46,566 bases of DNA from Candidatus Hydrothermales bacterium (GTDB lineage: Bacteria; Hydrothermota; Hydrothermia; Hydrothermales; JAJRUZ01): positions 1-46,566 of the forward strand of contig JBCNVI010000009.1 in NCBI GenBank assembly GCA_039630235.1, in the 5' to 3' direction. Positions 32,873-41,401 of the stretch are shown piece after piece (position 1 is the stretch's first letter; each line of letters begins with the position of its first letter). The position numbers were made by a program, and so were the translations under genes. The notes under the pieces were generated by a model. It did no database searches. It saw only the letters and a program-made list of their open reading frames with translations, and had not been told where the DNA came from.

Positions 32873-33604
32873 TTGGTAAAAAAGGGATTAAAAAAACATA
32901 TTGAGGAGTGGGTCTGGGCTTTTATTGTAGTCTTCTTTGTAATAAGACCATTTTTCCTTCAAGCCTATAGGATTCCCTCTGGTTCTATGGAGGATACTTT
33001 GCTACCCGGAGATTTTCTCTTTGTTTTTAAACCAATCTTCGGTTTTGAGCTTCCCTATACTCAGATAAAGTTTTTCCAATTTATAGAACCGAATAGAGGA
33101 GATATAGTTGTTTTTAGATATCCGGTTGATCCCTCAAAAGACTTTGTAAAGAGGGTTATAGGACTTGCTGGTGATACAGTTATGATAAGAGATAAAAGAG
33201 TTTATATTAACGGAAAACTGCTCATAGAAGAGTATGCGATTCATAAGGATGAGAGAATAATTAGTTCGCCTTACAATATGGAAAATAAGGCGTTTGCTGA
33301 GTATTTTCAGAAAGAATGGGAAAATAGAGCCTTTTTAAATGACATAAACATAAGAGATAACTTTGGGCCTGTTGTGGTTCCTCAAAATTCTTATTTTGTC
33401 TTAGGTGATAATAGGGACTTTTCGTCAGACTCAAGATTTTTTGGACCTGTTCCCAAAAAATTACTTAAAGGTATTCCTCTTTTGATCTATTTTTCATGGG
33501 ATGGAAGTGTTCCCTTTTATAATCTTGCAAAAAGTATAAGATGGGATAGAATTTTCCAATTACCTTTCTTATGGAGAAAAAATTATGAGATGCAAGATAT
33601 GTAA
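32873..33604 (+). CDS. lepB: Signal peptidase I
   Basis: A 243-residue inner-membrane peptidase that removes signal peptides. One membrane helix (about 12-30) is followed by YRIPSGSMEDTLLPGDFLFV with the nucleophile Ser38, then FVKRVIGLAGDTV with the general base Lys93, and LGDNRDFSSDSRFFGPVP near the end. All box B-E motifs are present. The TTG start at 32873 directly follows the degP stop, and no better start is in frame. It overlaps ttuA by 20 bases. Confidence 0.93.
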   Translation: MVKKGLKKHIEEWVWAFIVVFFVIRPFFLQAYRIPSGSMEDTLLPGDFLFVFKPIFGFELPYTQIKFFQFIEPNRGDIVVFRYPVDPSKDFVKRVIGLAGDTVMIRDKRVYINGKLLIEEYAIHKDERIISSPYNMENKAFAEYFQKEWENRAFLNDINIRDNFGPVVVPQNSYFVLGDNRDFSSDSRFFGPVPKKLLKGIPLLIYFSWDGSVPFYNLAKSIRWDRIFQLPFLWRKNYEMQDM

Positions 33605-34517
33605 AGAAAAAGCCTGTATAAAAATAAGAAGACAAAACCTTTCACTATGCAAAGATCACTTTGTAGAAAGATTTGAGTCTGAAACTAAAAGAATAATAAA
33701 AAAATATAAGATGTTTACTTATGAAGATAAAATAGGCGTAGCTGTCTCAGGCGGAAAAGATTCCCTGTCACTTCTTTATGTCCTTAATAAACTTGGATAC
33801 AATACTCTCGGAATTCATATAAATTTAGGTATATTTAAAGAAAATTATTCAAATAATTCAGAAGTTTATGTGAGAAATTTTATGGAGAAGTTTAATATAC
33901 CTGTTTTGATCTATAATTTAAAAGAAAATCAGGAAAAGGGAATAGAGGATATTGTAAAGGAAAAGTGGAGAGATAAACCCTGTGCTGTTTGTGGAGCAGT
34001 AAAGAGATATTTGATGAATATTCTCGCTTTAAAAAATAACTGTACTGTTCTTGCAACAGGACATAATCTTGATGATGAGTCTGCAAGACTCTTTGGGAAT
34101 GTAATTTACTGGCAAGAGGAACACTTAGAACATCAAGAACTAACCTTACCTGAAGAAAATGGTCTTTTAAAAAAAATTAAACCTTTTTTCCTTTTTACTG
34201 AAAAGGAGATAGCCCTTTATGCAATTTTAAATAAGATCGATTATATAAGAGATGAGTGTCCCTATTCTGTTGGCGCTAAAACCCTAAAATATAAAAGCAT
34301 ACTAAACTCACTCGAAAATGACTCTCCTGGCACAAAATATAGATTCCTCATCGGTTTTTATAACTTTAAAAAGAAGATAGATAAAAAAGTTTTAAAAACT
34401 TTCAAAGGTACAAATAAATGTATTCAATGTGGTATGCCTACTAAAAGAGAAGTTTGTACATTTTGCACAATTTTTGAAAAACATCCCTTCAAGATTTCTT
34501 TAAATGTCAATAAATAA
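33585..34517 (+). CDS. ttuA: TtuA-type tRNA 2-thiouridine synthetase (TtcA/Ncs6 family)
   Basis: A 310-residue PP-loop enzyme. The N-terminal zinc finger is CKICKEKAC plus LCKDH (Cys3, 6, 22, His25). The ATP motif is SGGKDS (55-60). CAVCGAVKRY and DECPYSVGAKTLKYK supply the three cysteines that hold the catalytic [4Fe-4S] cluster in TtuA; GHNLDDESA is also conserved. A second zinc finger, CIQCGMPTKREVCTFC, lies near the C-terminus. TtuA takes sulfur from TtuB thiocarboxylate to thiolate tRNA U54 in thermophiles. A TtuB-like protein is encoded at 19277-19471. Related Ncs6-type enzymes act on U34, so the site is not certain. Confidence 0.88.
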   Translation: MRCKICKEKACIKIRRQNLSLCKDHFVERFESETKRIIKKYKMFTYEDKIGVAVSGGKDSLSLLYVLNKLGYNTLGIHINLGIFKENYSNNSEVYVRNFMEKFNIPVLIYNLKENQEKGIEDIVKEKWRDKPCAVCGAVKRYLMNILALKNNCTVLATGHNLDDESARLFGNVIYWQEEHLEHQELTLPEENGLLKKIKPFFLFTEKEIALYAILNKIDYIRDECPYSVGAKTLKYKSILNSLENDSPGTKYRFLIGFYNFKKKIDKKVLKTFKGTNKCIQCGMPTKREVCTFCTIFEKHPFKISLNVNK

Positions 34518-35253
34518 AGAAAAAATTTTTGTTGTAATTCCTGCTTATAATGAGAAAGAATCGCTTTATAGAGTTATTTCTGAAACAAAAGATATTTTAC
34601 CTGAATCAAAAATAGTTGTGGTAGATGACGGTTCTGATCCACCAGTTAGAATTATTAAAAATCCAAAGCTCAATTTACTTAGGCATGAATACAATATGGG
34701 ATACGGGGCAAGCTTAATGAGCGGAATAGAATTTTCAATATCTAGCGGCGCTGAAATAATAATAACCATAGACGCAGATGGACAGCATTTTCCAAGAAGA
34801 ATTCCAGATTTTCTTAATAAAATTGAAAAAAATGACTTTGTATCCGGCTCAAGATATCATCCTCTTTCCCTTAGACTTTCAGATTCTCCTAGCGACAGAA
34901 GAATCATAAACATGATAATTACAAAGATTTTAAATGAACTAACAGGCTTTAATTTAACAGACTCTTTTTGTGGCTTTAAATGTTATAAAAGCCATGTTTT
35001 TGAGTATTTTGCCCCAGAGGAAAAGGGTTACGGTTTTCCCCTTGAGTTTTGGTATCATGCCTATAAGTTTAAATTTAAATTCGAAGAAGTTCCATGTGAG
35101 CTTTATTATCCCCTAAGAAAAGAATTTCCAGGAGATTTAAAGGATGTAAAAAAAAGACTTAAGTATTACCTTGAAATTCTCGAAAAAAAATTTAAGGTGA
35201 AACTTGTTGAAAAAGGATTAAAGATGTTAAAAGAATATTTAAAAAGTAATTAA
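34504..35253 (+). CDS. Family 2 glycosyltransferase (DPM synthase-like)
   Basis: A 249-residue GT-A enzyme. The N-terminus KIFVVIPAYNEKESLYRVI, the nucleotide site VVVDDGSDPP, the metal motif TIDADGQHFPRRIP (DAD) and SGSRYHP are typical of dolichyl-phosphate-mannose-synthase-like GT2 proteins. There is no C-terminal membrane helix, so it is cytoplasmic or peripheral. It overlaps ttuA by 14 bases and is followed one base later by the PIG-L gene. Its sugar donor and acceptor are unknown; the neighbours suggest it may make the glycoside that the deacetylase processes, which is inference. Confidence 0.88.
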   Translation: MSINKEKIFVVIPAYNEKESLYRVISETKDILPESKIVVVDDGSDPPVRIIKNPKLNLLRHEYNMGYGASLMSGIEFSISSGAEIIITIDADGQHFPRRIPDFLNKIEKNDFVSGSRYHPLSLRLSDSPSDRRIINMIITKILNELTGFNLTDSFCGFKCYKSHVFEYFAPEEKGYGFPLEFWYHAYKFKFKFEEVPCELYYPLRKEFPGDLKDVKKRLKYYLEILEKKFKVKLVEKGLKMLKEYLKSN

Positions 35254-35254
35254 A

Positions 35255-35944
35255 ATGAGTAAGGTTCTTATTGCTTTTGGAGCACATCCGGATGATGTGG
35301 AGTTATCAATTGGTGGTTTTATTGCAAAACTATCAAAGGCAGGTTATAAGGTGGTAATATGTGATTTAACAAACGGTGAACCCACTCCCTTTGGCGATCC
35401 AGAGACAAGAAAAAAAGAAGCAGAGGAGGCTGCAAAGATTTTGGGTGTAGAGCGAGTTACTCTTGATTTACCTAATAGATTCTTAATGGATAACGTTGAA
35501 TCGAGAATTAAAGTGGCTGAAATAATAAGAGAATATAAACCTGAGGTTATTCTTACCCATCATGGGGATGATCAACATCCAGATCATATAGAGGCAAGAA
35601 AAATTGTTCAAGCTGCCAGGTTCTATTCAAAGTTTACAAAGGTGAATTGGAAAGGTACTCCCTTTTATCCTCCGAAACTAATTTTTTTTCATGCCTCCCA
35701 CAAAAGAAAGGTATATCATCCTCATATTGTTGTCGATATAACAGATACTTTTGATATAAAAATGAAAGCAGTAGACTCCTATAAATCTCAATTTGGCTTA
35801 TATGAGGAAAAAAGAAGGGAGTTTCTAAGTGTTATTGAGACTATCAATAAATTTTACGGAAGACTGATAGGGGTCCATTATGGCGAAATTCTTTTATTAG
35901 AAGAACCGTTGCCTCTTAGAAATCTCTCTGTTCTATTCGATTAA
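35255..35944 (+). CDS. PIG-L/LmbE-family N-acetyl-sugar deacetylase, BshB-like
   Basis: A 229-residue zinc deacetylase. AHPDD (10-14) is the metal/catalytic motif and HHGDDQHPDH provides the second ligand set; PTPFGDPETRKKEAEEAAKIL and HASHKRKVYHP are also typical of BshB1-type proteins, which deacetylate GlcNAc-malate in bacillithiol synthesis. A BshC-like gene follows with no gap. No BshA-type GT4 is nearby. Deacetylation of another GlcNAc conjugate remains possible. Confidence 0.85.
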   Translation: MSKVLIAFGAHPDDVELSIGGFIAKLSKAGYKVVICDLTNGEPTPFGDPETRKKEAEEAAKILGVERVTLDLPNRFLMDNVESRIKVAEIIREYKPEVILTHHGDDQHPDHIEARKIVQAARFYSKFTKVNWKGTPFYPPKLIFFHASHKRKVYHPHIVVDITDTFDIKMKAVDSYKSQFGLYEEKRREFLSVIETINKFYGRLIGVHYGEILLLEEPLPLRNLSVLFD

Positions 35945-37075
35945 ATGTTTCTCTATAAGGTTCCCGAGAAAGACAAAGAAATTGTTCTTGAACCTTCAAG
36001 AAAAGAGGATATAATTAGTTTATGCGAGGAAAATAGGAAAAAGAGAGAAAAGTTTAGAGAGTTTTTTCTACTTGAGAACGAAGATAATTTTAAGGTTGCA
36101 TCAGGACATCAAACTGTTTTTTATCATCCAGGTATATGGGTTAAATCTTTGTTTTTAAGTGAACTTGTAAAATTAGGATTTAAAACAGAATTTTTTGAAA
36201 ATGATATAGATGGGGTTGATAGAATCTTCTTTTATTATCCCGATGTTAATAATAAAATAAAAAGGGAATTTTTATTCTATAGTCCACAGAAAATCACTCT
36301 TGAGACTCTAAAGAGCGAAGAGATAAAGAAAAATATAAATTTAGTTTTTGAAGTGGAGAAAAAAATAAAAGCAGGGGAAGTCAGGGAAAGAGCAAAAAAA
36401 TTTTTTGAAATTTTCATAAAAAATTTAGATCTGCATCCATCTTTTTCTCAGGCTTTTTCAATTTCAAGAATGGAGTATGAAGAAAGTGTTTTATATAAAA
36501 CAAGTTTTTTATCTGCTTCTTTGAGCTCTGAACCTTTTTTGCATTTTTTCTCCTACTTTTTTATAAACGCTCAAAGAGTTTATGAGTGTTATAATGAAGC
36601 AATAGCCGAGTATAGAGAAAAGTTCGGAATAACTAACAAAACCGAGCCAGCCCTACCCTTGGAAAAGGATGGAGATTTGATAGAACTTCCCTTCTTTTTA
36701 AATTTAAGAGAAAGACTTAGAGTTTTTAAAAGGGGAGATAAGCTTATCTGTGAAAAGTTTGAGATTTCTCTTGGTAATCAAATAGAAGAGGTTATTCCCA
36801 AATTAAAGAACATCCCATTAAGGCCTAAAGGTTTAATTCTTTCTATGTATAACAAAATTTTTGGAGCCGATCTTTTTTACCATGGTGTATCTGGAAAGAA
36901 TTACGATGAGGCTACAAACATTTTTATCAAAAAACTCTTTAAGTTAGATCCTCCTAAATCAGGAGTTATTAGTCTAACAATTTATCTTGGGGATATAAAA
37001 AAAAGAGATTTTCCGTTTTTTCTATTTGATAAGGAAGAAATTGTAAATATAATAAGTTCTACTTTGACTTTATAA
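35945..37075 (+). CDS. Short BshC-like protein (putative cysteine-adding enzyme)
   Basis: A 376-residue protein whose segment VASGHQTVFYHPGIWVKSL (about 51-69) matches the GHQ...HPG motif near the N-terminus of BshC and its planctomycete relatives. BshC adds cysteine to GlcN-malate; classical BshC is about 540 residues, and the long C-terminal coiled coil and extra domain seem to be missing here. Other visible segments are FFENDIDGVDRIFFYYPD and SMYNKIFGADLFYHGVSG. Start and PIG-L stop are adjacent, which strongly suggests a joint function. The assignment rests on one motif and on context. Its 3' end overlaps the convergent YbbR gene by 17 bases. Confidence 0.55.
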   Translation: MFLYKVPEKDKEIVLEPSRKEDIISLCEENRKKREKFREFFLLENEDNFKVASGHQTVFYHPGIWVKSLFLSELVKLGFKTEFFENDIDGVDRIFFYYPDVNNKIKREFLFYSPQKITLETLKSEEIKKNINLVFEVEKKIKAGEVRERAKKFFEIFIKNLDLHPSFSQAFSISRMEYEESVLYKTSFLSASLSSEPFLHFFSYFFINAQRVYECYNEAIAEYREKFGITNKTEPALPLEKDGDLIELPFFLNLRERLRVFKRGDKLICEKFEISLGNQIEEVIPKLKNIPLRPKGLILSMYNKIFGADLFYHGVSGKNYDEATNIFIKKLFKLDPPKSGVISLTIYLGDIKKRDFPFFLFDKEEIVNIISSTLTL

Positions 37076-37964
37076 TCTTTACTATAACGTTTTCTGGTTC
37101 AATTTTAGTTACTTCTAGGTTTTCTGGTACTCTAACTTTAGGTGTTAAAAAAAATTCTCCCTCAGGAAAATTTAATGCATTAACTATTACGTTTATGTTA
37201 CTTAGCTCTAAATTTTTTACAAAGCTTTCAGGTCCCCTTATTCTGACAAATAGTTTCTCAGGCTTAGTTATTGCCTTATAATTTTTAGGTGTTAGAACGA
37301 TATAGGGTACATTAAAAAAGTCTCTTTCTTCTAATTTTTCTATTTCTATGGTAACTTTTACAGACTCAGGATATACCTTAACAACCTGTGATGGAGATAT
37401 TACTTTCACCTTTTCAACAAAGCTTTTTTCTCTTTTTTCTACTGAAACAAAGTTTGTTCTTATACTATCAATTCCTAAAAGAAGTGTGAGAGGGCCGATT
37501 AATTTAACATCTCCCTCGAACTTTTTTGACTTAACAGTATAGCCAGCTCTTGGAGTGCCCTTTATTCTAACACTCACTGGCACTTTTTTTTCAACCTTTT
37601 TATCTAACTTGACACTGATAAAATTTTGTTCAAATTTAAGTTCATCTATCTTTACAAAATTGGGTACATCAAGTATAAGACTTTGTATTTCGTATGTGTT
37701 CTTACCTTTTATAGGATTTTCAAACCTAAGAAAAATTTTAGGTTTAAAAATTTTTAGTATGAGAAGGTTTCTGCCGTTTGCTTTTATTGTGGCAGTTATT
37801 TTTTTAGGAGGTGGTTCAAGGAAGGTAAGGGAGTCAGGAAGTCCAACATACTCAATATTTATATCTCTTTTCACAGTATAGTTTTTTTCTGTTACTGTAA
37901 AAAACCAAATTAAAACACCAACTGGAATAGCGATTAAGATTTCTACTATATCTCTTTTTTTCAT
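37059..37964 (-). CDS. YbbR-domain membrane-anchored protein (CdaR-like)
   Basis: A 301-residue protein with one N-terminal membrane helix (IVEILIAIPVGVLIWFFTV, about 6-24), then three to four YbbR-like beta repeats of about 70-80 residues. Examples are KKVPVSVRIKGTPRAGYTV and the parallel LFVRIRGPESFVKNL. In Firmicutes, YbbR/CdaR regulates the c-di-AMP cyclase CdaA; no cyclase gene is in the window, so the partner is unknown. It is 3 bases downstream of the macro-domain gene and presumably co-transcribed. Confidence 0.82.
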   Translation of the reverse strand: MKKRDIVEILIAIPVGVLIWFFTVTEKNYTVKRDINIEYVGLPDSLTFLEPPPKKITATIKANGRNLLILKIFKPKIFLRFENPIKGKNTYEIQSLILDVPNFVKIDELKFEQNFISVKLDKKVEKKVPVSVRIKGTPRAGYTVKSKKFEGDVKLIGPLTLLLGIDSIRTNFVSVEKREKSFVEKVKVISPSQVVKVYPESVKVTIEIEKLEERDFFNVPYIVLTPKNYKAITKPEKLFVRIRGPESFVKNLELSNINVIVNALNFPEGEFFLTPKVRVPENLEVTKIEPENVIVKIIKSK

Positions 37965-37967
37965 TAA

Positions 37968-38501
37968 TTAGAGATAATTTTCAAAATACTGAACTGTTTT
38001 CTCATCTATATCACATAGGAAAACTTCTTTAAGGCTCTTAGCTTCGTTTTCTAAAAAGTTTTTTACGGTATCTACTATAATTTTTGTGGCAACGTCCTTA
38101 GGAAAGCCAAATATTCCGGTTGAAATAGCAGGTATTGCTATGCTTTTTATTTTTAGGTCTTCACCTTTACTAAGGGAGCTTCTCACTGCACTTTTTAGTT
38201 TTTCTTCCTCATTTCCCTCTCCCCACCTCGGACCAACCGTATGTATTACATATTTTGCTTTTAGATTACCTCCAGTTGTTACAACTGCCTCTCCTACTTT
38301 ACAGTAGCCTATCTTATCACTTTCCTCTTGAATTATTTTTCCCCCTTTTCTCACGATATGGGCAGCAAGACCGCCCATATGCTTTAGTCTCTCGTTAGCA
38401 GGGTTGACTAATGCCTCCACATTTAGTTCTGTTATATCCCCCTGACATATATATACCTTTTTGTCACTTATTGTCTTTTCTTTAATGTATTTAATTTCCA
38501 T
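37968..38501 (-). CDS. Macro-domain protein (ADP-ribose/O-acetyl-ADP-ribose binding)
   Basis: A 177-residue stand-alone macro domain. GDITELNVEALVNPANERL, GGLAAHIVRKGG, YVIHTVGPRWGEGN and IPAISTGIFGFPKDVATKI are the adenine, substrate-loop and phosphate-binding segments. Such proteins deacetylate O-acetyl-ADP-ribose or remove ADP-ribose from targets; the catalytic Asn in NPAN is present. A TATAAT box ends six bases before the ATG, so the mRNA is predicted to be leaderless. Confidence 0.9.
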   Translation of the reverse strand: MEIKYIKEKTISDKKVYICQGDITELNVEALVNPANERLKHMGGLAAHIVRKGGKIIQEESDKIGYCKVGEAVVTTGGNLKAKYVIHTVGPRWGEGNEEEKLKSAVRSSLSKGEDLKIKSIAIPAISTGIFGFPKDVATKIIVDTVKNFLENEAKSLKEVFLCDIDEKTVQYFENYL

Positions 38502-38503
38502 GC

Positions 38504-38536
38504 TTTAATTATATATTAGCTTTGGGTTAAAATAAA
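38504..38536. promoter_or_regulatory. Overlapping divergent promoters for macro/YbbR and the 563-residue protein
   Basis: Minus strand: TATAAT (38513-38508) ends six bases before the macro-gene ATG at 38501, with a weak TTTATT at 38536-38531. Plus strand: TAAAAT (38528-38533) ends six bases before the ATG at 38540, with a weak TTTAAT at 38504-38509. The two promoters interleave in 38 bases, and both predicted starts fall on the start codon. Confidence 0.55.
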
Positions 38537-38539
38537 AGG

Positions 38540-40231
38540 ATGGAAAACAGACTTTCAAAAGAAGAAAAGAAAATTCTTGATAGGATGATTAGAATCGCAA
38601 GTAAAAGAGAAGTATGTGTGAAGGTTGATGAAGAGGGGAACAGAGGAAAGATATATGTAGTGGCTAAGGATTGGCCAGGTTTGCAGGATGCCATTTCCAC
38701 ATCAATTCATGAAAGGGGATTTAACATACATTTTTTTATGGGATTTGTTCTTGATAATAATTTAGCAGGAATAATTGCTGAAGTCGACATAACCGATGAA
38801 AAAATTAGAGAGAAGTTTAGAAAAGAAAAGGAATTTTTAAAAAAATATTTACCCGATATTGCTAAGTTTGATCCCTGGATGAAAAGTCTTTTGGATTCAA
38901 CTGCTTCAAAATTAAGGATCTTTAGAGAAGTTTTAAGGATTTTGACAAAGGAGGTAAAAAAGAAAAAGTTAATAAAAGATATAGTTCTTGAAACTGAAAA
39001 ATTTTTCTCCTCAAGATCCTGGGCTTATATTGGAAATAGAAAACCAGAAGACTTAGCTCAGCAAATTTTGATGCAGATAGAATTAAGAAATTTAGTAAAA
39101 GAAAAGGGAGGAATTCATGTTCATATTAAAAACTTTAGAACCTTGTCGGAAGAATTAACAGGAATATTAGTTGCAGGTTCCTCAAGAGAGCTTTTCCTTG
39201 ACCAAGTACTGGATGTTCTAAGGGATATTATTCCCGATTTTAGAAGAAAATTCGAAAAGGTTTTTACTGAGGATGGAGTTACAGTAATAAGAATTGAAAT
39301 TCAAACACCGGAGGAAACGTGGTATCCTGAAGAAAAGCTTCTTATAATTGAGAACTACTTAATTGAGCACTTGAAGTTAAGAAGGAGAAAAATATTGAGT
39401 GAAAAATTAAGGGTAAGCCCAGAGATAATCGGTAGAGTAATCATTCCTTCTCTTATTCAGGAGGCAAAAAGAACAGGTATTCCTCAAATATATATTTCCC
39501 TTACTGGTGTGACGGATGAACACTTTTACTTTAAGATACTTGGTGTTATTCCAAGAAAAAGTGAAGGCTCCTATACCGATGAGATTATAAAGTCTTTAGA
39601 TAAAATAAGGGGAATTAATGTGGTGTCTTCTAAGGCTCCAAGTTTTTCTCATGATTTTGAAATTTTAATAATTAATACCTGTTCTGAAAGCGCCCTTTTT
39701 GATTCTCCTGATGATGTTTACAAGATCTTAAATGATACTTTAAGGGATGTAATGGGTAACTTTAGGGATTTCGATCAAGGTTTAAGAGTATTAGAGAATT
39801 TGAAGTTTAATCAGCTTGAGGAAAAAATGGCTGGCTCCGGAATTGAATTACATCTTCTTCGCAGGCTTTTTTACTCTTTAGATGAATTCTTTAGGGTTCA
39901 AATAGATATTGAAGATTTAACTATAGGGTTTAAGATGCTCTGGGATAGCGTAATGAAGTATGCAAGTACCCATGAATTTCTTTGCGACTTTAAAAATGGT
40001 AAAAGAACAACCATAGTTACCTTTTGTGGAGATAAAGCTGAAAATCTATTTGAATCGCTTTTAGATGAGTTTAAGGGAAAGGAATTTTCTGCTCTGAGGT
40101 TTGATGATTTTGGGTTTGTTGCCTATTTAATCTTTTTGTCCTATAATCAAAAACCAATTGAAACTGAAGAAGTTAGTAGTAAATTAAAAAAAGTTTGTCA
40201 TAAACTTTTTATAAAGGTTCAAATCCCATAA
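38540..40231 (+). CDS. Uncharacterised protein with ACT-like domain
   Basis: A 563-residue soluble protein I do not recognise. Residues about 25-78 (VCVKVDEEG, AKDWPGLQDAISTSIHERG, then NLAGIIAEVDIT) have the beta-alpha-beta-beta-alpha-beta feel of an ACT ligand-binding domain, with the typical WPGL turn in place of DRPGL. A later part (about 200-370, with FRRKFEKVFTEDGVTVIRIE and PQIYISLTGVTDEHFYFKIL) may hold further ACT-like or regulatory modules. No signal peptide or membrane helix is visible, and no catalytic motif stands out. It precedes sucC by 15 bases and is driven by its own near-leaderless promoter. A sensor of amino-acid or TCA intermediates, like the ACT region of large glutamate dehydrogenases, is a guess. 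Confidence 0.6.
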   Translation: MENRLSKEEKKILDRMIRIASKREVCVKVDEEGNRGKIYVVAKDWPGLQDAISTSIHERGFNIHFFMGFVLDNNLAGIIAEVDITDEKIREKFRKEKEFLKKYLPDIAKFDPWMKSLLDSTASKLRIFREVLRILTKEVKKKKLIKDIVLETEKFFSSRSWAYIGNRKPEDLAQQILMQIELRNLVKEKGGIHVHIKNFRTLSEELTGILVAGSSRELFLDQVLDVLRDIIPDFRRKFEKVFTEDGVTVIRIEIQTPEETWYPEEKLLIIENYLIEHLKLRRRKILSEKLRVSPEIIGRVIIPSLIQEAKRTGIPQIYISLTGVTDEHFYFKILGVIPRKSEGSYTDEIIKSLDKIRGINVVSSKAPSFSHDFEILIINTCSESALFDSPDDVYKILNDTLRDVMGNFRDFDQGLRVLENLKFNQLEEKMAGSGIELHLLRRLFYSLDEFFRVQIDIEDLTIGFKMLWDSVMKYASTHEFLCDFKNGKRTTIVTFCGDKAENLFESLLDEFKGKEFSALRFDDFGFVAYLIFLSYNQKPIETEEVSSKLKKVCHKLFIKVQIP

Positions 40232-40246
40232 CTTTTCTAAATAAAT

Positions 40247-41395
40247 ATGAAACTTCTTGAATATCAGGGAAGATTACTTTTTGAAAAATATAACATACCT
40301 GTTAAAAGGGGAGAAGTTGCTTACACACCTGGTGAAGCCTTTGAGATACACAAAAATTTAGGTGTAAAGGAAGTGGTAATAAAAGCTCAGGTTCCAGTAG
40401 GTGGTAGAGGAAAAGCAGGAGGTATAAAACTCTCTGATTCTCCAGAAAAAACAAGAAAACTTGCAGAGGAAATTTTATCTTTGACAATAAAGTCAATTAA
40501 AGTAAAAAAAGTTTTAGTTGCAGAATCAGTAAATATTTTAAAAGAAATGTACGTTTCCTTAACTTTAGATAGAAGATCAGGAGAGATTTTACTTATGGCA
40601 ATAAAGGAAGGAGGGGTTGAAGTAGAGGAGATTGCTAAAGAAAGGCCTGAAAGTATTTATTCAGATTATATACCAATAATGAGGGGTATCTCACCCTATC
40701 AGTTAAGAAGGTTTTCTGATTTTCTTCTTCCTGAAAATAAGGAGTTAAAAAAAGAGGCTGAGAATATTTTGATGAATATGTATAAGCTTTTTAAAGAGTG
40801 TTATGCTACCTTAGTAGAGATAAATCCGTTAGGACTCGGTGATGATGGTAAGTTATGGGCTGTTGACTCAAAGATAATAATAGATGATAACGCTTTATTT
40901 AAATTACCCAGTTTTGTTCCACAGAGGGACATGGATTATGAAAATATAAAGGAGCATGAGGCAAAAGAGCATGGTCTATCTTACGTAAAGTTAGAAGGAA
41001 AAGTAGGTTGTGTAGTAAACGGGGCTGGTCTTGCAATGGCTACAATGGATACTTTGAAAAAATTTGGAGGTGAACCTGCCAACTTTCTTGATATCGGTGG
41101 ATCTTCTTCACCTGAGAAGGTTAAGGCTGCGATGAGAATTCTTCTATCCGATGCTAACGTAAAGTCAGTTTTCCTCAATATTTTTGGTGGAATAACAAGG
41201 TGTGACGATGTAGCAAGAGGCCTTGTTGAAGCCTTTAGAGAGTTAGATCCGAAAGTTCCAATAGTTATAAGATTAACTGGGACTAACGAAGAAGAGGCAA
41301 GAAAAATAATTGAGAGTTCAGGGTTAAATCTTTATACGGCAAAAACAATGGATGAGGGTGCAAAATTAGCTTGTGAGATGGCAGAGAAAACATAA
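40247..41395 (+). CDS. sucC: Succinate-CoA ligase (ADP-forming) beta subunit
   Basis: A 382-residue ATP-grasp subunit of normal length. MKLLEYQGRLLFEKYNIPV opens the ATP-grasp fold, VVIKAQVPVGGRGKAGGIKL is the nucleotide-binding loop, VEINPLG the metal site, and FLDIGGSSSPEKV plus NIFGGITRCDDVARG the CoA-ligase domain that carries the phosphohistidine partner loop. It makes ATP from succinyl-CoA with SucD. SucD is not adjacent; asd follows instead. No ribosome-binding site is obvious before the ATG. Confidence 0.93.
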   Translation: MKLLEYQGRLLFEKYNIPVKRGEVAYTPGEAFEIHKNLGVKEVVIKAQVPVGGRGKAGGIKLSDSPEKTRKLAEEILSLTIKSIKVKKVLVAESVNILKEMYVSLTLDRRSGEILLMAIKEGGVEVEEIAKERPESIYSDYIPIMRGISPYQLRRFSDFLLPENKELKKEAENILMNMYKLFKECYATLVEINPLGLGDDGKLWAVDSKIIIDDNALFKLPSFVPQRDMDYENIKEHEAKEHGLSYVKLEGKVGCVVNGAGLAMATMDTLKKFGGEPANFLDIGGSSSPEKVKAAMRILLSDANVKSVFLNIFGGITRCDDVARGLVEAFRELDPKVPIVIRLTGTNEEEARKIIESSGLNLYTAKTMDEGAKLACEMAEKT

Positions 41396-41401
41396 AAATC
41401 T

